Shown here: piece by piece, positions 1 through 7,735 of the stretch | Layout: each line of letters opens with the position of its first letter | Numbering within the stretch: the first letter of the stretch is position 1 | Assembly (NCBI GenBank): GCA_022827165.1 | Contig: JAJDTN010000349.1 | Coordinates: forward strand, 1 to 22,547 | DNA from: Candidatus Latescibacterota bacterium | GTDB taxonomy: Bacteria > Latescibacterota > UBA2968 > UBA8231 | Direction of reading: 5' to 3' | DNA: 22,547 bases | The notes under the pieces: model-generated | Seen by the model: only the letters and a program-made list of their open reading frames with translations | Database searches by the model: none | Told to the model about the DNA's origin: nothing | Program-made: the position numbers and the translations under genes

Positions 1-1332
1 GCCATGACCGGCTGCGGCGGGTCCGGCGGCCCCATGGGGCCCGGCTCGCAGCCGGCGTCGATGGAGGTAGTCTCCGGCCTCGGCCAGCGGGCCCTGCCGG
101 GCCGTTCCCTGGCTGGGCCCGTCGTCGTGCAGGTGGTCGACGCCCGGGGCCGGCCCGTCCCCGGCGTGAGCGTCGCCTTCGCCCCCGCCGCCGGCCACGG
201 CGAGGCGGACCCGGCCTCGGCCGCCACCGGCGCCGACGGACGGGCCGCCTCCACGTGGACCCTCGGCGCCGGCGTCGGCGTGCAGAGCCTCCGGGTCTCG
301 GCGGCCGACACCGTCGTCTCCGTGGCCGCCGAGGCCGTCGATCTCGACGGCGAGCTGGACGCCCTCTTCGCGCCCGCTTCGGCGGCGGAGGTGGAGGCCG
401 TCCGCTCCGACTGGGCCGCCCGCGACGTCTCGGCCCGCGGGGTGGCGGTGGAACACCAGGAGGGGTACTCCCTGGCCGGCCGGGCGTGCGCCCTGCGGAT
501 CCTCTCCCACCGGGTGGACGGGGTCCTGCACTACGGCGCCGTCCTCGTGCCCGAAGGGGCCGCCGCCGGGAGCCTGCCCCTGCTGCTCTACCTGCACGGC
601 GGCGACAGCGGCGTGTCGGTGGACGACATCCAGATCGTCGCCTTCGCCCTCGGACCGCTGGTGGAGCGCTTCGTCTACGTGATCCCCTCCTTCCGGGCCG
701 AGCCGCTGATTCACGGCGGCGAGAGCCGGGTCTCCGAGGGCCCGGCGAGCCCGTGGGACCACGACGTGGACGACACCCTGGCCCTGGTCAACGCCGTCTT
801 CGAGTCGACGCCGGAGGCCCGCACCGGCGGGATGGCCGTCGTCGGCGCCAGCCGGGGGGCGGGGGTGGCGCTGCTGGCCGGGATCCGCGACCAGCGCATC
901 GAGCGCATCGTCGCCGTCTTCGGCCCCACCGACTTCTTCGACGGCTGGGTTCGCGGGATCGCGCGTGATGCCGCCCTGGGGAGCCCCCGGGACCTGCCGT
1001 CGGTGGCCCACCTCGACTCCACCGTCATCACGCCCTTCGTCCGCGGCGAGGTGCCCCTCCCGGAGGCGCGCCTGGAGTTGACCCGCAGGTCGGCCGTGCT
1101 CTTCGCCGAGGATCTGCCGCCGGTCCAGCTTCACCACGGTACCGACGACGACGTCGTCTCCGTGAGCCAGGCCGAGTCCCTCATCGGGACCATGGACGCC
1201 CTGGGGCGGACGCCGCCCGGCTTCGAGGCCTTCATCTACCCCGGGGGCGGGCACTCCTATTTCTCCCTCGACGGGCTCATCCCGCGGTCGGCGGTCTTTC
1301 TCCGGGACTGGCTCGCGTCCCTGGGGGGTTGA
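1..1332 (+). CDS. Lipoprotein with Ig-like (Big-1-type) domain and alpha/beta hydrolase domain (5' truncated)
   Basis: The reading frame is open at the window edge. The first visible residues, A-M-T-G-C followed by G/S-rich sequence, look like a lipobox plus a flexible linker, so the true start and signal peptide lie upstream and the ATG at 4 is unlikely to be the start. Counting that Met as 1, residues about 20-110 resemble a bacterial Ig-like group 1 domain (V-D-A-R-G-R-P-V-P-G-V, then G-A-D-G-R-A). Residues about 150-442 are an alpha/beta hydrolase: oxyanion-type HGG at 198-200, nucleophile Ser283 in GASRG, acid among D381-D383, and His417 in GGGHSYF. The product is probably an outer-membrane- or surface-anchored esterase or peptidase of the dienelactone hydrolase/S9 type; the substrate is not visible. 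It ends 96 bases before the next start, on the same strand, and could belong to the same locus. Family certainty is good, exact function unknown. Confidence 0.8.
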   Translation, partial: AMTGCGGSGGPMGPGSQPASMEVVSGLGQRALPGRSLAGPVVVQVVDARGRPVPGVSVAFAPAAGHGEADPASAATGADGRAASTWTLGAGVGVQSLRVSAADTVVSVAAEAVDLDGELDALFAPASAAEVEAVRSDWAARDVSARGVAVEHQEGYSLAGRACALRILSHRVDGVLHYGAVLVPEGAAAGSLPLLLYLHGGDSGVSVDDIQIVAFALGPLVERFVYVIPSFRAEPLIHGGESRVSEGPASPWDHDVDDTLALVNAVFESTPEARTGGMAVVGASRGAGVALLAGIRDQRIERIVAVFGPTDFFDGWVRGIARDAALGSPRDLPSVAHLDSTVITPFVRGEVPLPEARLELTRRSAVLFAEDLPPVQLHHGTDDDVVSVSQAESLIGTMDALGRTPPGFEAFIYPGGGHSYFSLDGLIPRSAVFLRDWLASLGG

Positions 1333-1428
1333 TCGCGGGCCGTGGAGGGGTAGCCGGAGCCGGGGCCCCATTCCTTAGTATTGAGTCGATTCGAGGTTAT
1401 CCGAGGCCACTCGAAAGCGAGGGACAGG
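1333..1428 (+). other. Short intergenic region before the plus-strand operon
   Basis: Ninety-six bases between the lipoprotein stop and the first glycosidase start. The middle (about 1369-1402) is less GC-rich than its surroundings and would be the natural place for a promoter, but no pair of -35 and -10 elements with sensible spacing was found. No terminator was seen after the lipoprotein gene, so co-transcription is possible. Confidence 0.4.
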
Positions 1429-4044
1429 ATGCAACGAGCATTGACAGCGGTGGCGTTGATGGCGGCCCTTGCCCAGACGTCCGCGGCGGACCCCGCGGAC
1501 CGTCCAAGCGAGAACATCGCCCTCGGGGCGAGCTACACGCTGTCCCCGGGGCCGAACTACGGGCTCTGCACGGAGGCCGGCGACAGCGAGCAGCTGACCG
1601 ACGGGATGTACACGGACGGCTATTTCTGGGCGGAGCTGTCGACGGTGGGGTGGCAGGAGAAGACACCCTCGGTCTTCACACTGGACCTGGGGGCGGTGAA
1701 GCCGATACGGGGGGTCTCCTTCAGCACGGCGGGCGGCTTCGCCGACGTGACCTGGCCGCTGATGATCCGCATCCTCGTGGCGGGTGAGGACGAGGTGTTC
1801 CACGAGATCGGCGACTTGGTGGAGCTGAGCGAGCAACAACACGGCCCCCTCGTGCCGGAGAGGGCGAGCGACGCCATTTGGGCCCGGGAGGGCATGCAGT
1901 TCTCCAACGCGGAGATACATCACTACTGGGACCGCGACCGGGAGCGCTACCCGGGGAAGAAGCTCACCCCCGAGCTGCGCGAGAGGATCATCCGCGATCT
2001 CAACGAGATGCGCGCTTCCCAGTACGGGACGTACCGGTACCGCACCGACCGGTTACGGACCCACGGCCGCTATGTCAGCCTGGTCGTGTGGAACGAGCCG
2101 TACACCTTCGTCGACGAGATCGAGGTCTGGGCGGGAGAGCCGGAGTGGCTGAAGGAGCCGCTGCCGGGGCCGGCCATCCCCGATGTCCAGGTCTACGCCG
2201 GCGGGCTCGCCATCCAGAAGGGGATCCGGACGCGCCTCGTGCGCGACATCGAGGCCCTGAGAGCGGCGGCGGAGGAAGAGGGTGTGCCGGCGCCGACGCG
2301 GAGCGACGTGCTGGCCGAGCTGGCGGCCGTCGAAGGGGAGCTGGGGCCGGCCATGGCCTTCGGGGACGACTTCCGGGCGGTGCTGCCCCTGAATCCCTGG
2401 CATGAGCGGGTCCTTCGCACGCAGGCGCGGCTGTGGCGCGCCCGGGGACTGGAGCCGCTCACGTTCTGGTCTCCGAACCTGTGGGATCCGGTGCCCCTCG
2501 TCGGTACCCCCGACACGTCGGCGGAGCCGGCCGTCGAGGTTCACCTGATGCGCGGGGAGTACCGCGCGGCGGCGTTCAACGTGAGCAACAGCGGTGACGA
2601 GCCGGCGCAGGTGGCCTTCCGCCTGGAGGGTCTGCCAGGGGGCGATAATCCGGAGTACGTGACTGTTCACGAGGTGGCCTGGACCGATACCCGGAGAGGG
2701 GACCCGGTGGCGGCGGCCCTGCCGGAGGTTGCCCCGGGCGGGGACGGCCTGTACACGGTCTCCGTGCCCTCGGGCATGACCCGTCAGGTGTGGCTCACCT
2801 TCCATCCCGTGGACGTGGAGGCGGGCGCCCACGAGGGCGAGGTCGTGGTGGAGTCCGGCGAGGGCCGGCGGTTTCCGCTGCGCATGCACCTGTATCCGCT
2901 GGACTTCCCCGAAGAGCAGTCGCTTCACCTGGGCGGATGGGACTACACGGACCGGATCGGCCACTTCCCCCTTCTGACGGCGCAGAACCGGCAGGCGATC
3001 ATCGACCACCTGCGCGAGCACCGCGTCGACTCGCCGTGGGCCCTAAAGCTGGCCATGCCGCGGGGCACCCACGATGCGCGGGGGGCGATGACGGCGCCGC
3101 CCTCCACCGACTACTTCGATGCCTGGATCGACCTGTGGCCGGACGCGGCCCAGTACCTCGTCTTCGCGAAGGTGGGAAGGCACTTCGAGTCGTTGCCCAT
3201 GGGCACGCCGGAGTTCAACACGGCGGTGAAGGCGTGGGTCACGTTCTGGGCGGAGCACATGAAGGCGAGTGGATTGCGGCCGGAACAGTTCGGGCTGCTC
3301 CTGGTGGATGAGCCGGACGAGCCGTGGCAGGACGAGCGCATCCTGGCCTGGGCGAGGCCCATCCGCGAGGCCGACACGGGAGTCCGCATCTGGGAGGATG
3401 TCACCCACCGGGACATGGACGAGGCGGACCAGGAGATGATCGACGCGTGCCACGTTCTGAGCCCGAACTACGTCAGCTTCCTGACCCAGGGCCAGGAGTA
3501 CCGCGACTACTTCGTGAACAAGCGGGACCAGGGGATCGGGCTGGAGTTCTACGCGGCATGGACGAGCCGGATCTGGGATCCGTACGCCAGCCGGCTCACG
3601 GCGTGGACCAGTTGGCGCTTCGGGGCGTCGGCGTTCTACATGTGGTCCCTCACCGACACGGGCGGAGCGTCATCGTGGAACGAGTATCTCACCTTCAAGG
3701 ATGCGTACTCGCCGATCTTCATCGACGAGGACTCGGTGACCGCCGGCAAGCACCTCGAGGCGACGCGGGAAGGCGTCCAGGACTACGAGTACTTCGCCAT
3801 GCTGGACCGGGCGCTCCGGAAAGCGTCGGCCCAGGGGAGGACGGATCCGGAGGTGGAGGAGGCCCGCCGCCTGCTGGAGAGTCTGCCGGCGAGTGTCTGC
3901 GATGCGGCGGGCCACGGGGGCGAGGTCGACGCCAGCCAGCCCCTGAACGGGTTCCACTGGTTCAACGAGGAAGTCGACCGGACCCTGGCGGACAAGGCGC
4001 GGGTCCAGGTGCTGGCGGCGCTCACGGCGCTGGCCGGTGAGTAG
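1429..4044 (+). CDS. Secreted GH123/DUF4091-like glycoside hydrolase with N-terminal discoidin-like domain
   Basis: I chose the ATG at 1429 because it begins a good signal peptide (MQRALTAVALMAALAQTSAA) and has a GAGG-containing purine stretch just upstream; an in-frame TTG at 1381 would add 16 non-secretory residues. The product is about 871 residues. Residues about 25-240 look like an F5/8-type C (discoidin) carbohydrate-binding fold with a charged helical insertion around 140-200. Residues about 260-860 match the DUF4091/Glyco_hydro_123 architecture: a beta-sandwich, then a barrel with the acidic pair D627-E628 in VDEPDEP, then the characteristic REGVQDYEYFAMLDRA near the C terminus. GH123 enzymes are beta-N-acetylgalactosaminidases acting through a neighbouring Asp-Glu pair. 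Family membership is firm, but DUF4091 substrates are mostly unknown, so GalNAc specificity is inference. The next gene, 3 bases downstream, is a paralogue lacking the discoidin domain. Confidence 0.86.
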   Translation: MQRALTAVALMAALAQTSAADPADRPSENIALGASYTLSPGPNYGLCTEAGDSEQLTDGMYTDGYFWAELSTVGWQEKTPSVFTLDLGAVKPIRGVSFSTAGGFADVTWPLMIRILVAGEDEVFHEIGDLVELSEQQHGPLVPERASDAIWAREGMQFSNAEIHHYWDRDRERYPGKKLTPELRERIIRDLNEMRASQYGTYRYRTDRLRTHGRYVSLVVWNEPYTFVDEIEVWAGEPEWLKEPLPGPAIPDVQVYAGGLAIQKGIRTRLVRDIEALRAAAEEEGVPAPTRSDVLAELAAVEGELGPAMAFGDDFRAVLPLNPWHERVLRTQARLWRARGLEPLTFWSPNLWDPVPLVGTPDTSAEPAVEVHLMRGEYRAAAFNVSNSGDEPAQVAFRLEGLPGGDNPEYVTVHEVAWTDTRRGDPVAAALPEVAPGGDGLYTVSVPSGMTRQVWLTFHPVDVEAGAHEGEVVVESGEGRRFPLRMHLYPLDFPEEQSLHLGGWDYTDRIGHFPLLTAQNRQAIIDHLREHRVDSPWALKLAMPRGTHDARGAMTAPPSTDYFDAWIDLWPDAAQYLVFAKVGRHFESLPMGTPEFNTAVKAWVTFWAEHMKASGLRPEQFGLLLVDEPDEPWQDERILAWARPIREADTGVRIWEDVTHRDMDEADQEMIDACHVLSPNYVSFLTQGQEYRDYFVNKRDQGIGLEFYAAWTSRIWDPYASRLTAWTSWRFGASAFYMWSLTDTGGASSWNEYLTFKDAYSPIFIDEDSVTAGKHLEATREGVQDYEYFAMLDRALRKASAQGRTDPEVEEARRLLESLPASVCDAAGHGGEVDASQPLNGFHWFNEEVDRTLADKARVQVLAALTALAGE
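2212..4033 (+). repeat. Direct repeat copy 1 (GH123/DUF4091 catalytic region)
   Basis: This stretch and 4150-6015 are diverged direct repeats covering nearly all of the catalytic region of the two adjacent glycosidase genes. A hand alignment of the first 89 bases of each copy gives 78 identities without gaps. Later parts diverge further and contain short in-frame insertions in copy 2. Confidence 0.85.
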
Positions 4045-4047
4045 TCC

Positions 4048-6018
4048 ATGGGATGGACATCGGCGGCGGCGGCGATGCTGATGGCAGGACTGGCGTCGGC
4101 GCCGGCGGCGGTCCCGGCGGACCGACTGGACGAGAAGGCCAGGACCGCCATCCAGGAAGGGATCCGGACGCGCCTTGTGCGGGACATCGAGGCCCTCAGG
4201 AAGGCCGCGGAAGAAGAGGGGGTGCCGGCGCCGACGCGCCGCGGCGTGCTGGCCGATCTGGCAGCCGTGGAAGGGGAGCTGGGGCAGGCCTGCACAACCT
4301 TCGGGGATGACTTCCGGGCCGTGCTGCCGCTGAACCCGTGGCACGAGCGGGTGTTGCGCACGCAGGCGCGGCTGTGGCGCGCCAGCGGCCTGGAGCCGCT
4401 GGCCTTCTGGTCTTCGAACCTGTGGGATCCCCTTCCCTACATCGGTCTGCCGGACACGACGGGGGAACCGGCGGTCGAGGTACACCTCATGCGCAGGGAG
4501 CACCGCGCGGCGGCCTTCAACGTGAGCAACAGCGGCGACGGGCCGGCGCAGGTGACCTTCCGCCTGAGCGGCCTCCCCGGCGGCGACAATCCGCCGTATG
4601 TGACGGTTCACGAGGTGGCCTGGACGGACACCCGGGGCGGGGTACCGGTGGCGGCGGCCCTGCCCGAAGTCGCTGCCGAGGACGGCCTGTACGCGGTGAC
4701 CGTGCCCTCCGGCATGACCCGGCAGGTGTGGCTCGCCTTCCATCCGGTGGACGTGGAGCCGGGAGTCCATGAGGGCGAGGTCGTCGTGGAGTCCGGGCCC
4801 GGCGGCAGGATTCCGCTGCGCATGCACCTGTATCCCCTGGAGTTCCCGGAGAAGCAGTCGCTGAACCTGGGCGGATGGGACTACACGGACGAGCTCGGCG
4901 AATACCAGGCCGTGACCCGGCAGAACCGGCCGCTGATCATCCGGCACCTGCGCGAACGTCTCGTGGACTCGCCGTGGGGGTCGCCCCGGCTGATCAATCC
5001 GTACTACCCGGACGTGCGGGGCGCCTATGACGAGCAGGGGATGATGACGGTGCCCCCGGAGACGGCCAAGTTCGATGCCTGGCTCGAGATGTGGCCGGAC
5101 GCGGCCCAGTACCTCGTCTTCGCCAAGGTGGGCCGTCGTTTCGTCTTTGCAGGTGAGGGGGAGAACTCATGGGACATGGACACGCCGGAATTCGCGACGG
5201 CCGTGAAGGCATGGGCCGCGTTCTGGGTCGGGCACGCGGTGAAGAAGGGGCTGAGGCCGGACCAGTTGACCCTGCTCCTGGTGGATGAGCCTGACGAGGA
5301 TCCGGATCGGGACCCCATCATCCTGGCGTGGGCGAAGGCGATCCGGGAAGCGGATACGGGGGTCCGCATCTGGGAGGACGTGAACCACCGGGACATGAGC
5401 CAGGCCCTGCAGGCGATGATCGATGCCTGCCACGTGTTGTGCCCGCACATCAAGATCTTCCTGAACAGCTCCGCCCCCATACGGCCCGATGACGCGGCCC
5501 GGGAGTATCGGGACTACTTCCTGGAGAAGCGCGACCAGGGGACGGTGCTGGAGTTCTACAATGCGGACGGGCCGACGCGGCTGCTCGATCCGTACGCCTA
5601 CTACCGGCTCGCGGCGTGGTGGTGCTGGCGCTACGGGGCCACGGGGATGCACTTCTGGTCGCTCACCGATACGGGCGGTTCCTCCTCCTGGAACGCATAC
5701 GTGGCCGAGCGGAATTCGTACGCGCCCATGTTTCTCTCCGAGGACTCGGTGACGGCCGGCAAGCACCTGGAGGCCCAGCGGGAAGGGGTGGAGGACTACG
5801 AGTACTTCGCCATGCTGGACCGCGCGGTCCGGGAGGCGTCGGCGCGGGGGCCGACGGGTCCGGAAGTGGAGGAGGCTCGCCGGTTGCTGGAGAGCCTGCC
5901 GACGAGTGTCTCCGATGCCGCGTTCTCACGCCGCACCAAGTGGCTGGACGAGAGCGTGGACCGCACCCTGGCCGACGAGGCGCGGGTCCGGGTGCTGAAG
6001 GCGCTGACGGCGCTGTGA
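4048..6018 (+). CDS. Secreted GH123/DUF4091-like glycoside hydrolase (tandem paralogue without discoidin domain)
   Basis: The ATG at 4048 lies 3 bases after the preceding stop and starts a short signal peptide (G-W-T-S-A-A-A-A-M-L-M-A-G-L-A-S-A). The 656-residue product aligns from its residue 35 onward with the second half of the upstream gene; the first 240-odd residues of that protein, including the discoidin-like domain, are absent. It keeps the Asp-Glu pair (D413-E414 in VDEPDED) and the REGVEDYEYFAMLDRA signature near the C terminus. It differs by short insertions around the Y-Y-P-D-V-R-G, F-A-G-E-G-E-N-S-W and S-S-A-P-I-R-P-D-D segments, probably surface loops that could change substrate choice. 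The gene arose by duplication and probably acts outside the cytoplasm on a related glycan. Its stop overlaps the start of the nucleotidyltransferase gene by four bases (GTGA), implying translational coupling. Confidence 0.86.
   Translation: MGWTSAAAAMLMAGLASAPAAVPADRLDEKARTAIQEGIRTRLVRDIEALRKAAEEEGVPAPTRRGVLADLAAVEGELGQACTTFGDDFRAVLPLNPWHERVLRTQARLWRASGLEPLAFWSSNLWDPLPYIGLPDTTGEPAVEVHLMRREHRAAAFNVSNSGDGPAQVTFRLSGLPGGDNPPYVTVHEVAWTDTRGGVPVAAALPEVAAEDGLYAVTVPSGMTRQVWLAFHPVDVEPGVHEGEVVVESGPGGRIPLRMHLYPLEFPEKQSLNLGGWDYTDELGEYQAVTRQNRPLIIRHLRERLVDSPWGSPRLINPYYPDVRGAYDEQGMMTVPPETAKFDAWLEMWPDAAQYLVFAKVGRRFVFAGEGENSWDMDTPEFATAVKAWAAFWVGHAVKKGLRPDQLTLLLVDEPDEDPDRDPIILAWAKAIREADTGVRIWEDVNHRDMSQALQAMIDACHVLCPHIKIFLNSSAPIRPDDAAREYRDYFLEKRDQGTVLEFYNADGPTRLLDPYAYYRLAAWWCWRYGATGMHFWSLTDTGGSSSWNAYVAERNSYAPMFLSEDSVTAGKHLEAQREGVEDYEYFAMLDRAVREASARGPTGPEVEEARRLLESLPTSVSDAAFSRRTKWLDESVDRTLADEARVRVLKALTAL
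4150..6015 (+). repeat. Direct repeat copy 2 (GH123/DUF4091 catalytic region)
   Basis: This is the second copy of the diverged gene-internal repeat that begins at 2212. It is fused to its own short signal peptide instead of the discoidin-like domain. The arrangement fits an old tandem gene duplication, not an assembly artefact, because differences are spread along the whole length and the reading frame is kept. Confidence 0.85.
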
Positions 6019-6719
6019 AGGTGGTGATCCTGGCGGGCGGCATGGGCACCAGGCTCCAGGAGGAGACCGCGGTCAGGCCGAAGCCGATGGTCGAGATCGG
6101 CGGCCAGCCGATTCTCTGCCATATCATGAAGATCTACCAGGCCCACGGCTTCCGGGAGTTCGTCATCGCCCTCGGCTACAAGGGGGAAGTCATCGAGGAC
6201 TTCTTCAGCAGAGACTGCGGTGAGGATTGGATCGTCCACCCCGTCGATACCGGTCAGGATGTCGAGTCCGGAGGAAGGATCCGACGGCTCGCCGACTGGA
6301 TCGGCGAGGAGACGTTCATGCTGACCTATGGCGACGGGGTCGGAGATGTCGACATCCCTCGACTCGCCGCCTTCCACGGATCCCACGGCGGTCTCGCCAC
6401 CGTAACGGCCGTCCACCCGCCCTCCCGTTTCGGGCGCCTGGAGCTCGAAGGCGATCTCGTGCGCGACTTCCGCGAGAAGTCGCAGCTCGATGCCGGGTGG
6501 ATCAACGGCGGGTTCTTCGTCCTCGATCCCGGTGTCCTCGACTACATCTCCGGCGACGAGATCATCTTCGAGCGCGAGCCGATGACCCGGCTCGCCCAGG
6601 ATGGACAACTGCGGGCGTACAGGCACGAGGGCTTCTGGCAGTGCATGGACACCCTGCGCGACGTGGTGAGGCTGGAGGAGCAGTGGGCCGCAGGGAACGC
6701 GCCCTGGAAGATCTGGTGA
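6015..6719 (+). CDS. rfbF: Glucose-1-phosphate cytidylyltransferase
   Basis: The enzyme makes CDP-glucose from CTP and glucose 1-phosphate in the cytoplasm, the first step toward CDP-3,6-dideoxyhexoses. The GTG start at 6015 overlaps the preceding stop (GTGA) and puts the nucleotide-binding loop at its usual place (K-V-V-I-L-A-G-G-M-G-T-R at residues 2-13, RPKPM at 21-25). Further RfbF signatures are YGDGVGDVD (D107), WINGGFFVLDPG, F-E-R-E-P-M and GFWQCMDTLRD. The 234-residue product is shorter than typical RfbF (about 257): a loop of about 25 residues between YKGEVIEDFF and the VDTG-equivalent segment is missing. The stop overlaps the rfbG start by four bases. Identification as an RfbF-type nucleotidyltransferase is strong; exclusive CTP use is inferred from the rfbG and rfbH neighbours. 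Confidence 0.9.
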   Translation: MKVVILAGGMGTRLQEETAVRPKPMVEIGGQPILCHIMKIYQAHGFREFVIALGYKGEVIEDFFSRDCGEDWIVHPVDTGQDVESGGRIRRLADWIGEETFMLTYGDGVGDVDIPRLAAFHGSHGGLATVTAVHPPSRFGRLELEGDLVRDFREKSQLDAGWINGGFFVLDPGVLDYISGDEIIFEREPMTRLAQDGQLRAYRHEGFWQCMDTLRDVVRLEEQWAAGNAPWKIW

Positions 6720-7735
6720 CCTCGGCCGTCGAGAGCACGAAGGACGAACTCTGGCCAGGCCGCCGTGTCCTGGTCACGGGGGCCGCGGGCTTCATAGGCT
6801 GCCGGCTCGTCGAGCGGCTCCTGGGGCTGGGAGCCGATGTGACGGCACTGGACGTCGACGCCGATCCCCGGTCTCGGCTGTACGAGTCCGGCCTCCTCGA
6901 TCGGCTCAGGGTTGTCAGCGGCTCCGTCGAAGACTCCAGCGCCCTGGCCCGCTCGGTGACCGGGCATGGAGCGCAGACCGTCTTCCACCTCGCCGCCCAG
7001 GCGATCGTCCCGGAGGCCCGGGCCAACCCGGTGGCCACCTTCGAGACGAACATACGAGGGACGTGGACTCTCCTGGATACGTGCCGCCGGATCGGTGACG
7101 TCGTCAGCGAAGTCGTCGTCGCGTCGAGCGACAAGGCGTACGGAGAGAGCCGGAGGCTGCCTTACACCGAGGAGATGCCGCTGACCGGGCGGCAGCCGTA
7201 CGAGGTCTCGAAGGCGTGCGCCGACCTGCTTGCGCAGTGCTACCACCACGCCTTCGGACTGCGGGTCGCCGTGGCCCGCTGCGGCAACGTGTACGGAGGC
7301 GGGGATCTCAACTGGAGCCGGCTGATTCCGGGCACGATCGCGGCCCTCGAACGCGGTCAGCGCCCGGTCGTCCGCAGCGACGGCAGCCACATCCGGGACT
7401 ACATCTACGTCGAGGACGTGGTCAGCGCGTACATCAGACTCGCCGAGGCGCTCCACGACGGTTCCATCGGCGGAGAGGCGTTCAACTTCAGCACGGAGTC
7501 GCAGTCCACCGTGCTCGATATCGTCGACAAGCTGCGGTCCCTCATGGGCTGCGAGCATCTGGAACCGGAAGTCCGCGCCACGGCCGAAGGCGAGATCCCC
7601 GCCCAGTATCTCTCCGCCGAGAAGGCGCGGTCACTGCTTCAGTGGAACCCCCGGTACGACCTGGACTCGGGGCTGCCGCCCACGATCGAGTGGTACCGGA
7701 CGCACCTCCAGCGAAACTCCGTGAGATCTGCATGA
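6716..7735 (+). CDS. rfbG: CDP-glucose 4,6-dehydratase family protein
   Basis: This extended short-chain dehydratase is expected to convert CDP-glucose to CDP-4-keto-6-deoxyglucose using bound NAD+. The GTG at 6716 overlaps the rfbF stop (GTGA). A longer in-frame start upstream would lie inside rfbF and is rejected. The 339-residue product shows the Rossmann glycine motif [10 protein letters not shown] (G22, G25, G28), an SSDKAYG segment, and the catalytic Y162-E-V-S-K166. [15 protein letters not shown] and [15 protein letters not shown] are typical of RfbG-type enzymes. Its stop overlaps the rfbH start (ATGA). Family identification as NAD-dependent epimerase/dehydratase is certain; the specific CDP-glucose role rests on sequence signatures plus its place between rfbF and rfbH. 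Confidence 0.88.
   Translation: MTSAVESTKDELWPGRRVLVTGAAGFIGCRLVERLLGLGADVTALDVDADPRSRLYESGLLDRLRVVSGSVEDSSALARSVTGHGAQTVFHLAAQAIVPEARANPVATFETNIRGTWTLLDTCRRIGDVVSEVVVASSDKAYGESRRLPYTEEMPLTGRQPYEVSKACADLLAQCYHHAFGLRVAVARCGNVYGGGDLNWSRLIPGTIAALERGQRPVVRSDGSHIRDYIYVEDVVSAYIRLAEALHDGSIGGEAFNFSTESQSTVLDIVDKLRSLMGCEHLEPEVRATAEGEIPAQYLSAEKARSLLQWNPRYDLDSGLPPTIEWYRTHLQRNSVRSA

Noticed and set aside
4..6. ATG at 4 as the start of the first gene
   Set aside because: It would place the lipobox cysteine at residue 4 with no leader; the frame is open to the window edge, so the gene is truncated.
3670..4947. Minus-strand frame opposite the two glycosidase genes
   Set aside because: Mirror of the duplicated plus-strand genes, so its internal repetition is only a consequence of the tandem duplication.
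6227..6715. Upstream extension of rfbG
   Set aside because: The added sequence is an Arg-rich shadow of rfbF; the Rossmann motif begins properly after the GTG at 6716.
7216..7731. Upstream extension of rfbH
   Set aside because: Arg-rich shadow of rfbG; the ATG at 7732 gives the family-typical length and a stop/start overlap.
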